From positions 1-37,053 of the forward strand of contig JANNMJ010000002.1 of the NCBI GenBank assembly GCA_031397815.1: a stretch of 37,053 nt of DNA, given 5' to 3'. Positions 16,303 through 23,746 of this stretch are shown here, piece by piece. The DNA comes from JANNMJ01 sp031397815. Its GTDB lineage: Bacteria; Bacteroidota; Bacteroidia; Cytophagales; Hymenobacteraceae. Both the position numbers and the translations under genes were made by a program. Under the pieces are notes generated by a model. That model made no database searches and was not told the DNA's origin. It worked only from the letters and a program-made list of their open reading frames with translations. How positions within the stretch are numbered: the first letter of the stretch is position 1; the number at the start of each line of letters is the position of its first letter.

Positions 16303-18192
16303 TTAGCGCCGTTCGGCCACTTCGAGGGTTAGATTATCGAGGTAACAGGGGGTCGAACCGGGCGGCGCCCAGCCGTAGACACGTACTACGTCGGTCGGGC
16401 GCAAATCGGGCGGCAGGGCTACGTCGGCGTACACCGTCGTCCAGGAACGAGGTTGGATGAGACGGCTTTGAATGTCCAGCCCGTGCCAGACAAGCTGTTG
16501 GTCGCCGCGCCGGATGTCGATGATGAGCTTGTTATTCCAGGCGCCCCATTCGCAATACACCGACCCGCCGGCTCTTAGCCAAGCGCCCGGCGCGGCACGT
16601 AGCTGGCCCACCGACACGGCTACATCCGGCGTGTAGGCTCGCTCCTCACTCTCACTATTCAGGCGCCACGCGACGGACCCGCCAAGTCCCGCGCAGGCTA
16701 CCCCCCCAGCCTCCGGCGTTAGCTGGTCGAATGTCTGTTGCCCAACCAGCCGCAGCTGCCATTGCACGGCCAAGCCCGGCCGCGCTTTCGGCACCGACAG
16801 CCGCGCCAGCTCGGTCTGGGTCGGATGGGCGTTCAAGAAGACCGCGCGCCAGTACGAGGAATGCATCCCGTCGGGCACGATGATGCCCGCCATATACTGC
16901 CACACCTGAAACAGATTGAGCGTGACCAACATCACCAGCACGGGCCACGCCATAAGCGAGCGCCACGGCGGCGCCTCGCCATCAGCCGGCGCAGAGCCGG
17001 GCCACCGGCTCAGCAGCGCCGCCAGCGGCAGGCTCAGCGCGGCGTATGACTGCACCATCGCCCGCTGCCCAAAGGAGCCGCCGTACCACCAGATATCCCA
17101 CGCCGAGACAATCCAGAGGTTCAACACCGTGTACACGAGCACGGCCACTGCTATCGGTCGCGCTTGCCGCCACAGCGGCCAGAAGCCCACGAGCGCCAGC
17201 AGCGCCAGCGGCGTGTAAGTGAGCCAGCCCTTGCGGTAGCTAAACAGCACCTGCCGAAGGTGCGGATGCAGGAAACTGAAACTCTGTTCTTCGTAAGAGT
17301 AAAACAGCCAATGACCAGTGGCCCATTTCCAGTAGAAAAGCTGCGGACTGACCGCTAACAGCCCCGCCACTGCGGCCAGCGCCAGATGTGGCCAGTAACG
17401 GAGCGCCAACGCCCCTTTGGCCCGCAAGGCGGCCACCGAATCGATGCCCCACAACAGCGGCAGCACCAACGCAACCGCTTCCGAAGGACGCACAATCACC
17501 AACAGCCCCAACGTAGCGCCAATCAGCAGCGCCCACCGGCGGCGGGGCGTTTCGTGCCAGCGGAGCGTCCCCCACAGCAGCACGGCGTACAGCGCGAAGC
17601 ACACGCCGTGCACCATCGCCGAATCGTAGATGCCGTACTGCGTGAAATTGGTCCCTAACACGACGAGCACGAGCGTGAGGGCCGTCAGGAAATCCGAGAA
17701 ATACCGGAGCATGACCCGCCGCAGTATGGCCAAGCCGCCCACCGCATACAGCACTCCGCCGTACGCAATACTGATTTGATAGGGCGCCGAAAAGCCGTCG
17801 GGCGGGTAGCCAAGCGCCTTCGCCATCAGGTGGCCGATGCCGAAGAACGGGGCTTCGAGTATCGCCATCCCAATAGGGTACTTCGTGACCAAGTGCCCGA
17901 GCGGCGCTCCCGGCACCTGAAACGCCTGATAAAAGCCAACGGTCGGCGCGTATTCGGCGATTATTTTCGGTGCGAAGGCCATCGTGCGCAGGTCACCGTA
18001 AATGAAATGCGCGGGCAGATAGATGTAATAGCCCATCGCATCCCACGTCAGGATGGCCTCGACGTTGTGCGTGTCCCAATAGGGCGCCCATAAGCGCGCG
18101 ACGATCATCAGAATCGCCAACGTGCCGACGGTTAGTAGTGAGTAGCGGCTGCTCGAAGCAGGTCGGAAGGGAGAAGAAGAGTTTGTCAGCAT
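16303..18192 (-). CDS. GT-C-like membrane protein with C-terminal CBM-like module
   Basis: A 629-residue protein with an N-terminal membrane block of about 11-12 helices and a soluble C-terminal region from roughly 470. Loop 1 has TWDAMGYYIYLPAHFIYGD, an acidic GT-C-type loop, followed by PLGHLVTKYPIGMAILEAPF. The tail contains WTTVYADVALPPDLRPTD and ends in CYLDNLTLEVAE. This parallels LPADLQPTD and TYLDDVVIDV of the lipoprotein at 4343-4885, so a membrane enzyme appears fused to the same module. I used the ATG at 18192; the TTG four codons upstream is an alternative. It lies 63 bp after hflX on the same strand and converges with the acyltransferase gene. Confidence 0.65.
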   Translation of the reverse strand: MLTNSSSPFRPASSSRYSLLTVGTLAILMIVARLWAPYWDTHNVEAILTWDAMGYYIYLPAHFIYGDLRTMAFAPKIIAEYAPTVGFYQAFQVPGAPLGHLVTKYPIGMAILEAPFFGIGHLMAKALGYPPDGFSAPYQISIAYGGVLYAVGGLAILRRVMLRYFSDFLTALTLVLVVLGTNFTQYGIYDSAMVHGVCFALYAVLLWGTLRWHETPRRRWALLIGATLGLLVIVRPSEAVALVLPLLWGIDSVAALRAKGALALRYWPHLALAAVAGLLAVSPQLFYWKWATGHWLFYSYEEQSFSFLHPHLRQVLFSYRKGWLTYTPLALLALVGFWPLWRQARPIAVAVLVYTVLNLWIVSAWDIWWYGGSFGQRAMVQSYAALSLPLAALLSRWPGSAPADGEAPPWRSLMAWPVLVMLVTLNLFQVWQYMAGIIVPDGMHSSYWRAVFLNAHPTQTELARLSVPKARPGLAVQWQLRLVGQQTFDQLTPEAGGVACAGLGGSVAWRLNSESEERAYTPDVAVSVGQLRAAPGAWLRAGGSVYCEWGAWNNKLIIDIRRGDQQLVWHGLDIQSRLIQPRSWTTVYADVALPPDLRPTDVVRVYGWAPPGSTPCYLDNLTLEVAERR

Positions 18193-18255
18193 TAAACTAC
18201 GCAATTTGCCCCGATGCAGCCCGGCAGCAATCGGCTAACCGGTTCTAAATGAACC

Positions 18256-19458
18256 TTATTCCGTCCCGCTCCACCGATCCTGCGGGCGGTTCGGGTAGAG
18301 CGTTTCGTGGACCTGCCGCACCCGGTTCCCGACGGCGAGGCGGAGCTGGTCGATGTTCTGGCCTTCGGTGGCGGAGATGAAGACGGCCGGCGCGTGGAGG
18401 CGCGCGACGTACGTTTCGCGCAGCTCCTCGAAGCTGAGGCGCTCGCGGCCGTTCTCGATTTCGTCGGCGCCGTATTGGTCGATTTTATTGAAGACGAGGA
18501 GCGCGGGCTTGTCGGCGGCGCCGATTTCGGCGAGCGTTTCGTTCACGACGCGGATGTGCTCCTCGAAACCGATGTGGCTTAGGTCCACGACGTGAATCAG
18601 CAAATCGGCTTCGCGAATCTCATCGAGGGTGCTTTTGAACGAGTCGATGAGGCGCGTTGGGAGCTTGCGGATGAACCCGACGGTATCGCTCAGCAGAAAC
18701 GGAATGCCGTCGAGAACGACCTTGCGCGTCGTGGCGTCGACGGTCGCGAAGAGCTTGTTTTCGGCGAACACGTCGGCGCCTTTCGCCAGCAGGTTCATCA
18801 GCGTCGACTTCCCGACGTTCGTGTACCCCACCAGCGTCACGCGCACCACGCCGTGCCGCGTCTTGCGCTGCGTCGAGGCTTGCTTCTCGAACTCTTCGAG
18901 CTTTTCCTTCAGAAACGAAATCTTGTCGCGCACGATCCGGCGGTCGGTTTCAATCTCCGTCTCCCCCGGTCCCTTCGTCCCGACGCCGCCGCGCTGCTTG
19001 TCCAAGTGCGTCCAGAGGCCGGTGAGGCGGGGCAGGAAATACTGATACTGCGCCAGCTCGACCTGCGTGCGCGCCGTCGCCGTCTTCGCCCGCAGGGCGA
19101 AAATATCGAGAATGAGCAGCGTACGGTCGAGAATCTTGACCCGCAGCTCCTCCTCCAGATTGCGCTGCTGCGACGGCTTCAGGTCATCGTCGAAAATGAC
19201 CATATCGACGTCGTTCGCCACCACCCACGCCCGGATTTCCTCCAGCTTCCCCTTCCCCACATACGTGCGGATATCGGGCTGGTCGAGGCGCTGGGTGAAG
19301 CGTTTGACGGTGGCGGCCCCGGCGGTTTCCGCCAGAAAAGCCAGCTCGTCGAGGTATTCGGTGGTTTGGGCTTCCGATTGCGATTTCGGCGGAACGCTCA
19401 CCAGCACCGCCACTTCCTGCCGAACGGCGGTAGAATGGAATTTCTTTTTCTCGATCAT
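18256..19458 (-). CDS. hflX: GTPase HflX
   Basis: A 400-residue ribosome-associated GTPase that, in studied species, splits stalled or heat-damaged 70S ribosomes. The N-terminal HflX domain has YVGKGKLEEI and the region VIFDDDLKPSQQRNLE. The subfamily glycine-rich signature reads GGVGTKGPGETEIETDRR. The GTPase motifs are G1 VGYTNVGKSTLMN, G3 DTVGFIRKLP and G4 NKID. The start at ATG 19458 (MIEKKKFHST) is preferred over the open frame to 19497, whose first 13 residues look non-coding. The upstream minus-strand leader is pyrimidine-rich. The last residues (RPQDRWSG) match the usual short tail. Confidence 0.96.
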   Translation of the reverse strand: MIEKKKFHSTAVRQEVAVLVSVPPKSQSEAQTTEYLDELAFLAETAGAATVKRFTQRLDQPDIRTYVGKGKLEEIRAWVVANDVDMVIFDDDLKPSQQRNLEEELRVKILDRTLLILDIFALRAKTATARTQVELAQYQYFLPRLTGLWTHLDKQRGGVGTKGPGETEIETDRRIVRDKISFLKEKLEEFEKQASTQRKTRHGVVRVTLVGYTNVGKSTLMNLLAKGADVFAENKLFATVDATTRKVVLDGIPFLLSDTVGFIRKLPTRLIDSFKSTLDEIREADLLIHVVDLSHIGFEEHIRVVNETLAEIGAADKPALLVFNKIDQYGADEIENGRERLSFEELRETYVARLHAPAVFISATEGQNIDQLRLAVGNRVRQVHETLYPNRPQDRWSGTE

Positions 19459-19573
19459 AATGCAGCCAGGGTAGCAAACGAGGTGGGTAGAGGGCATCGT
19501 GCCCGTTCAGGCCTTCATACGGAAGGCGCGCGGTACGGGTCGGGACCGTAAAATTGGCGAATGCGGCCCGCGC

Positions 19574-20299
19574 TTACGCTTTCGGCCGCTTCGCGACGGT
19601 AGCCGAATCGGCGCGGAACAATGTCTGCGAGTGCCGCGCCACCGCCTCGATTTGCGCTGGCGTGAGGCGCGTGCCGAACGCGGGCATCTTGCCGCGCCCG
19701 TTGGTCACGAGCGCCATCCGCGCCTCCAAAGAGAGCGTACTCTGTTGCAGGTTGCGGGCGCCGTAAAGGCATTTATCGCCGTTGATGCCGTGGCACAGGA
19801 TGCAGTGTTGGCGGTAAAGCATCTTCCCGATGAGGCCGCCGGTGACAGTGGAATCGGGGGCGGCGGGAGCGATTGAATCGGCGTTTTCGGTCAGCATCCG
19901 GCCATTGCGTGGGTCGGTGGGGGTGGTGGGAGTTTCGGTGCGGATGCCGGGCTTCAGGTCGAGGCTGCGGGTGTAGCCGATGGCGTAGATGTACCCAAAA
20001 ATCAGCAGCGCAAGGAGCGCGAGTGCCTTCTGACCCCGCCGCAGCGCCACCAGCGCCAGCGGCAAAACGAGCAGCACGAGCACGATTTTCACCACCAGCC
20101 ACCACGGCCACGCTCCCGGATAACGGAGCGCCAACACCCCGCCCGACACCAAGACGGCCGTTCCGAGCACGGCATCCAACCACGGCGCGCGGGCGCGCAA
20201 AGCGGCCAGCATATCGGGGCGCCCCGCGAGCAGCAGGGCGACTTTATAGGCGTACAAAATCGCAAAAGCGACGACAATAACGTGATGCAGGGCTTCCAT
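19574..20299 (-). CDS. SirB-like membrane domain fused to cytochrome c
   Basis: A 241-residue protein with two parts. Residues 1-110 form four transmembrane helices with SirB-family features: a His-rich first helix (LHHVIVVAFAILYAYKVALL), a central WWLVVKIVLVLL helix and a final IYAIGYTRSL helix. Residues 150-230 form a class I cytochrome c with heme-binding C166-I-L-C169-H170 and a probable axial Met205 in GKMPAFGT. A Pro/Thr linker (118-150) joins them. The heme domain should lie in the periplasm, tethered to the membrane. A redox role is clear, but the partner is unknown. It is divergent from a GT4 gene and 115 bp upstream of hflX. Confidence 0.8.
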   Translation of the reverse strand: MEALHHVIVVAFAILYAYKVALLLAGRPDMLAALRARAPWLDAVLGTAVLVSGGVLALRYPGAWPWWLVVKIVLVLLVLPLALVALRRGQKALALLALLIFGYIYAIGYTRSLDLKPGIRTETPTTPTDPRNGRMLTENADSIAPAAPDSTVTGGLIGKMLYRQHCILCHGINGDKCLYGARNLQQSTLSLEARMALVTNGRGKMPAFGTRLTPAQIEAVARHSQTLFRADSATVAKRPKA

Positions 20300-20339
20300 C
20301 CGGGGGAGTTTGCGGCCGAAGGTACCGCCGGGGGACGGC

Positions 20340-20347
20340 TATCTTCG
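20340..20347 (+). promoter_or_regulatory. Near-consensus -7 element upstream of the GT4 gene
   Basis: TATCTTCG differs from TAnnTTTG by one base and lies 89 bp before the ATG at 20436. No good -33 element is seen. Confidence 0.25.
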
Positions 20348-20435
20348 CGCCTTCAACAGGCGATTGATTGCTGGTTTGCGGTTTCCAGTGGAACCGGAAA
20401 CACCGAATCAGCGCCGAAAAATGCCCCTTCCCCCC

Positions 20436-21605
20436 ATGCGCATCGCTATCGTCATCAACACTTCCTGGAACATCTTCAACTTCCGGATGTCGCTGGTGCG
20501 GGCGTTGCAGGCGGAAGGGCACGAGGTGCTCGCGATTGCCCCGCCCGACCCGTATTCGGAGCGCCTCGTGGCGCTTGGGTGCCGGTTTATTCCGCTGCCG
20601 ATGGCGAACAAAGGCACGCGCCCCGATCAGGATTTCGGGCTGATGCGCCGCCTGACGAAGATTTATCGGCGCGAAAAACCTGACGCCGTCCTCCATTACA
20701 CCATCAAGCCGAACATCTACGGCACCCTCGCCGCGCGGATGGCGCGCGTGCCGAGCATCAACAACGTGAGCGGGCTGGGGACGGTGTTCATCGTGCAGAA
20801 CATCGTTTCGCGGATTGCGCTCGCGCTCTACCGGCTCGCGTTTCGGTACCCCGCCACCGTCTTCTTCCAGAACCCCGACGACCGCGACCTTTTCCTTCAG
20901 CATCAGCTTCTGAAACCCGAAATCTGCGGACTGCTGCCGGGTTCGGGGGTTGACACGACCCGGTTTCAGCCCGCCACGACGTGGCAGCGCAATGAGCCGT
21001 TTACGTTTCTGATGATTGCGCGGGTGCTCTACGAGAAGGGCATCGTCGAATATTTCGAGGCGGCGCGGGCGCTGCGCCAGCAGTATGGCGACCGCGTGCG
21101 GTGCCAATTGCTCGGCGGATTGGATGAGCAGGGCGGCATCGGCGTGCCGCGCGCCACGTTCGAGAAGTGGATTGAAGAGGCCGATGGCGCCGTCGAATGG
21201 CTCGGCACGTCGGATGACGTGGCGGGCGTGATTCGGACCGCCGATGCCGTCGTGCTGCCGTCGTACCGCGAGGGGACGCCCAAAACGCTCCTCGAAGCCG
21301 CTGCGATGGGCAAGCCCATCGTCACGACCGACGTGCCCGGCTGCCGCGAGGTAGTCCGCGAAGGCGAGAACGGCTACCTCTGCCCCGCCCGCGACGGCGC
21401 CGCCCTCGGCACCGCCATGCGCCGCCTCTTCGACCAGCCCGACCCCGAGCTGCGCCGCCTCGGCGAAGCCAGCCGCACCCTCGCCGTCACGCGGTTCGAC
21501 GAGCGCGTCGTCATCGATTTGTACCTCGACGCCATCGCCCGCGCCACCGGGCAGCCGCGCCGCGCCGGGGCGAGCGCGCCGTCGGTGCCAGTTGGCGTCG
21601 CCTGA
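20436..21605 (+). CDS. GT4 glycosyltransferase (PglA/CapM-like)
   Basis: A 389-residue cytoplasmic GT-B glycosyltransferase. The N-terminal Rossmann half starts MRIAIVINTSWNIFNFRMSL and includes HYTIKPNIYGTLAAR. The linker has GSGVDTTRF, and the nucleotide-sugar half shows FLMIARVLYEKGI and the EX7E-type segment PSYREGTPKTLLEAAAMGKP followed by TTDVPGCREVV. This pattern is typical of enzymes that extend undecaprenyl-diphosphate-linked sugars. ATG at 20436 gives the clean family start; an in-frame ATG at 20421 is possible. The upstream sequence CCCCTTCCCCCC has no Shine-Dalgarno. It precedes rfbC by 74 bp, and both are probably for surface polysaccharide. Confidence 0.88.
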   Translation: MRIAIVINTSWNIFNFRMSLVRALQAEGHEVLAIAPPDPYSERLVALGCRFIPLPMANKGTRPDQDFGLMRRLTKIYRREKPDAVLHYTIKPNIYGTLAARMARVPSINNVSGLGTVFIVQNIVSRIALALYRLAFRYPATVFFQNPDDRDLFLQHQLLKPEICGLLPGSGVDTTRFQPATTWQRNEPFTFLMIARVLYEKGIVEYFEAARALRQQYGDRVRCQLLGGLDEQGGIGVPRATFEKWIEEADGAVEWLGTSDDVAGVIRTADAVVLPSYREGTPKTLLEAAAMGKPIVTTDVPGCREVVREGENGYLCPARDGAALGTAMRRLFDQPDPELRRLGEASRTLAVTRFDERVVIDLYLDAIARATGQPRRAGASAPSVPVGVA

Positions 21606-21679
21606 TTCCGGTTAAAGTCCGCCCCCGTTTTCGCTCCCTTACCCGTCCACCCGTTCAGCTTTTCCCCCTTCACCCCGCC

Positions 21680-22237
21680 GTGTTAGCATCTTCCCCGACG
21701 ACCCCGACGCTCATTCAGGGCCTTTACGAGTTTACGCCGCGCCGCTTTGCCGATGCGCGGGGCTATTTCGCGGAGACGTACAGCGCCCGCGACCTCGCCA
21801 AGGCCGGTATCCACGATGTGTTCGTGCAGGATAATCAGTCGCTTTCGGCGCAATACGTGCTGCGGGGCCTGCATTTTCAGAAGCCGCCCCACGCGCAAGC
21901 GAAGCTCGTGCGCGTAGTAACCGGCCGCGCCCTCGACGTAGCCGTCGACCTGCGGCGTGACTCGCCGACGTTCGGTCAGCACCACGCCGTCATCCTCGAT
22001 TCGGCTATCGGCAACGCGTTTTACATCCCCGTCGGGTTCGCGCACGGCTTCCTCTCCCTCGAACCCGACACCACCCTGTTCTACAAGTGCACCGATTACT
22101 ATCACCCCGAAACCGAAGGCGCGCTCCGCTGGAACGACCCCGCCCTCAACATCGATTGGGGCGGCCTGATTACGCCACTCGTCTCCGATAAAGACGCCAT
22201 CGCGCCGCTGTTGGCAGAGATCGAGTCGCCGTTTTAG
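21680..22237 (+). CDS. rfbC: dTDP-4-dehydrorhamnose 3,5-epimerase
   Basis: A 185-residue cupin epimerase (RmlC) that converts dTDP-4-keto-6-deoxyglucose to dTDP-4-keto-L-rhamnose for O-antigen or capsule. Motifs: RGYFAETYS, VLRGLHFQKPPHAQAKLVRV with the catalytic His65, the segment NAFYIPVGFAHGFLSLEPDT, and YYHPETEGALRWNDPALNI. The start codon is GTG at 21680 after a strongly pyrimidine-rich leader of about 55 nt. The other rhamnose genes (rfbA, rfbB, rfbD) are not next to it, so it must work with genes elsewhere or serve another dTDP-sugar pathway. Directly downstream is the multi-hairpin repeat element. Confidence 0.95.
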   Translation: MLASSPTTPTLIQGLYEFTPRRFADARGYFAETYSARDLAKAGIHDVFVQDNQSLSAQYVLRGLHFQKPPHAQAKLVRVVTGRALDVAVDLRRDSPTFGQHHAVILDSAIGNAFYIPVGFAHGFLSLEPDTTLFYKCTDYYHPETEGALRWNDPALNIDWGGLITPLVSDKDAIAPLLAEIESPF

Positions 22238-22245
22238 GGTAGTTG

Positions 22246-22437
22246 ACCCAAGTTGCGGGTTACAGGGGGCGATTTGGCGTCCCCGTGAGAGGACACCGAC
22301 CACGGCGGATAGGACGACGGTTCGGTGTCCCCTCACGGGGACCGCTGTTCTTTATTGTTCCTCTTTCCGGGGGCGTTGCCCCCGGCTACCGTTCGATGTC
22401 CCCTCACGGGGACGCCCCGATAGTCCGCAACTTGGGT
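22246..22437. repeat. Multi-hairpin element with 13-bp terminal inverted repeats
   Basis: The 192-bp element is bounded by perfect inverted 13-mers (ACCCAAGTTGCGG at 22246-22258 and its complement at 22425-22437). Inside lie three copies of a GTCCCC(TCAC)GGGGAC stem-loop. The first (near 22279-22299) is inverted relative to the second (22322-22342) with one mismatch over 21 nt, and the third is near 22394-22414. A perfect 8-bp hairpin CCGGGGGC-GTT-GCCCCCGG sits at 22367-22385. No transposase is present. It fits a REP/BIME-like or MITE-like non-autonomous element, or a strong termination block between rfbC and the convergent radical SAM gene. Confidence 0.7.
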
Positions 22438-22529
22438 TAGTTGTTCAATTCTGAGCGGCTACTGATTTGCGTTTCCCCCACTCCCACATCTGTTTTCCAC
22501 ATCCCCACATCTCTTTCACATCAAGAAAA

Positions 22530-23561
22530 TCACCCCCAGACCTTCGTCCCTTCCGTGCAGTTGCGGCACATCTCGATGTGCTCGCGGCCTTTGATGAGCT
22601 GCCCGCGGAACTGTTGGTATTTCTCGCCGTGCCATAGCTCGCGGAAGGATTCGCGGGTGAGATCGCCGAGGGCGTATTCGCCGTCTTTGTCGAAGCAGCA
22701 GGGCACTACGCGGCCATCCCACGTGATGACGCACGAGTGCCACATCTTCCAACAATGGTCGAGGAGCTGGTTTTTGACTTTCCACGAGCCATCGCCCTGA
22801 TTGGCGTAGCGCGAGTAGTAGTCAATCGTCGGAATCAGGGGCGAGCCTTGCTCGTAGTCGTAAATCTGGGCGGTTTTGAACCAGATATCGTCTACTCCAA
22901 TCTCGCGGGCGAGCTTTTTGGCGTCTTCGATTTGGTGCTCGTTCGGGCGCACCACCAAGTACTGAAACACCACCATCGGCGTGCGTGATTTCAGCTCGCG
23001 CTTCCATTTCACGATGTTGCGCGCCCCGTCGAGCACCTTGTCAATTTTCCCGCCCACCCGATACTGCTGATACACGTCCTGCGTGGTGCCGTCGAGGGAG
23101 ATGATGAGGCGGTCGAGGCCGCTCTCGACGGTTTTGCGCGCGTTGGCGTCGTTGAGGTAGTGGCCGTTGGTGCTGGTGGCGGTGTAAAGGCCTTTATCCG
23201 ACGCGCGGCGCACGTGCTCCAGGAATTTCGGGTGCAGATACGGCTCGCCCTGAAAGTAGAAAATCAGGTACAGCAGCTCTTTATGGAGCTGTTCGAGTGT
23301 CGCTTCGAAGACGTCGTCGGGGAGCATCCCCGTGGGGCGCGTGAACGAGCGCAGGCCACTCGGGCACTCCGGGCAGCGCAGGTTGCAGCTGGTGGTGGGT
23401 TCGAGGGAGAGCGCGACGGGTAGGCCGCTGGGCCGAACGCGCCCCGTGGCGCGGCTCAGCCAGTACGACCCCAAAACTTGCGCGGCGTTCAGGGCGCGCC
23501 GGGGCGTCAGCTTCGAGAGGAAGTTGAGACCATCGTAAATCGCGGCGCGGGAAGGCAGCAT
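22530..23561 (-). CDS. Radical SAM/SPASM domain protein
   Basis: A 343-residue iron-sulfur enzyme. The SAM-binding cluster motif is Cys59-x3-Cys63-x2-Cys66 (CNLRCPEC), followed by FYFQGEPYLHPKF, STNGHYL and RLIISLDGTT. The C-terminal SPASM region has Cys pairs around CWKMWHSCVITWDGRVVPCC, then YALGDL and MCRNCTEG, enough to hold auxiliary [4Fe-4S] clusters. Bacteroidota carry many such proteins of unknown substrate, and no small peptide precursor gene is visible beside it, so a peptide-maturase role is not supported locally. ATG at 23561; the minus-strand leader is CT-rich. It lies 185 bp downstream of the TlpA-like gene, with a probable terminator between them. Confidence 0.88.
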   Translation of the reverse strand: MLPSRAAIYDGLNFLSKLTPRRALNAAQVLGSYWLSRATGRVRPSGLPVALSLEPTTSCNLRCPECPSGLRSFTRPTGMLPDDVFEATLEQLHKELLYLIFYFQGEPYLHPKFLEHVRRASDKGLYTATSTNGHYLNDANARKTVESGLDRLIISLDGTTQDVYQQYRVGGKIDKVLDGARNIVKWKRELKSRTPMVVFQYLVVRPNEHQIEDAKKLAREIGVDDIWFKTAQIYDYEQGSPLIPTIDYYSRYANQGDGSWKVKNQLLDHCWKMWHSCVITWDGRVVPCCFDKDGEYALGDLTRESFRELWHGEKYQQFRGQLIKGREHIEMCRNCTEGTKVWG

Positions 23562-23627
23562 CAGGCGAAGATTCCGAAGGAGAAAGAGAAAGCGCGGCGC
23601 TGATTTCGGAACAGAGCCAAAACCAAA

Positions 23628-23664
23628 ACCGGCCGACGCGCCGTGTAGGCTGCGACCGGCCGGT
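23628..23664 (-). terminator. Probable intrinsic terminator after the TlpA-like gene
   Basis: On the minus strand ACCGGCCG (23664-23657) pairs with CGGCCGGT (23635-23628) across a 21-nt loop, followed by TTTGGTTTTGG. It lies in the 185-bp gap between the TlpA-like stop and the radical SAM start. Confidence 0.4.
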
Positions 23665-23746
23665 CAAAGGTCGGGGTGCGGATGCGATTGGCTTCGGCGC
23701 TTAAAGAAGCCGATAGTTTAGTATGATTCTCTCGATAGGGCTGGGC

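Noticed and set aside
22243..22440. 65-codon reading frame after rfbC
   Set aside because: It lies wholly inside the hairpin repeat element and its translation only reflects the repeats.
22530..23561. RiPP maturase cluster
   Set aside because: The radical SAM/SPASM protein would suit a peptide maturase, but no small precursor gene, RRE domain or exporter is next to it.
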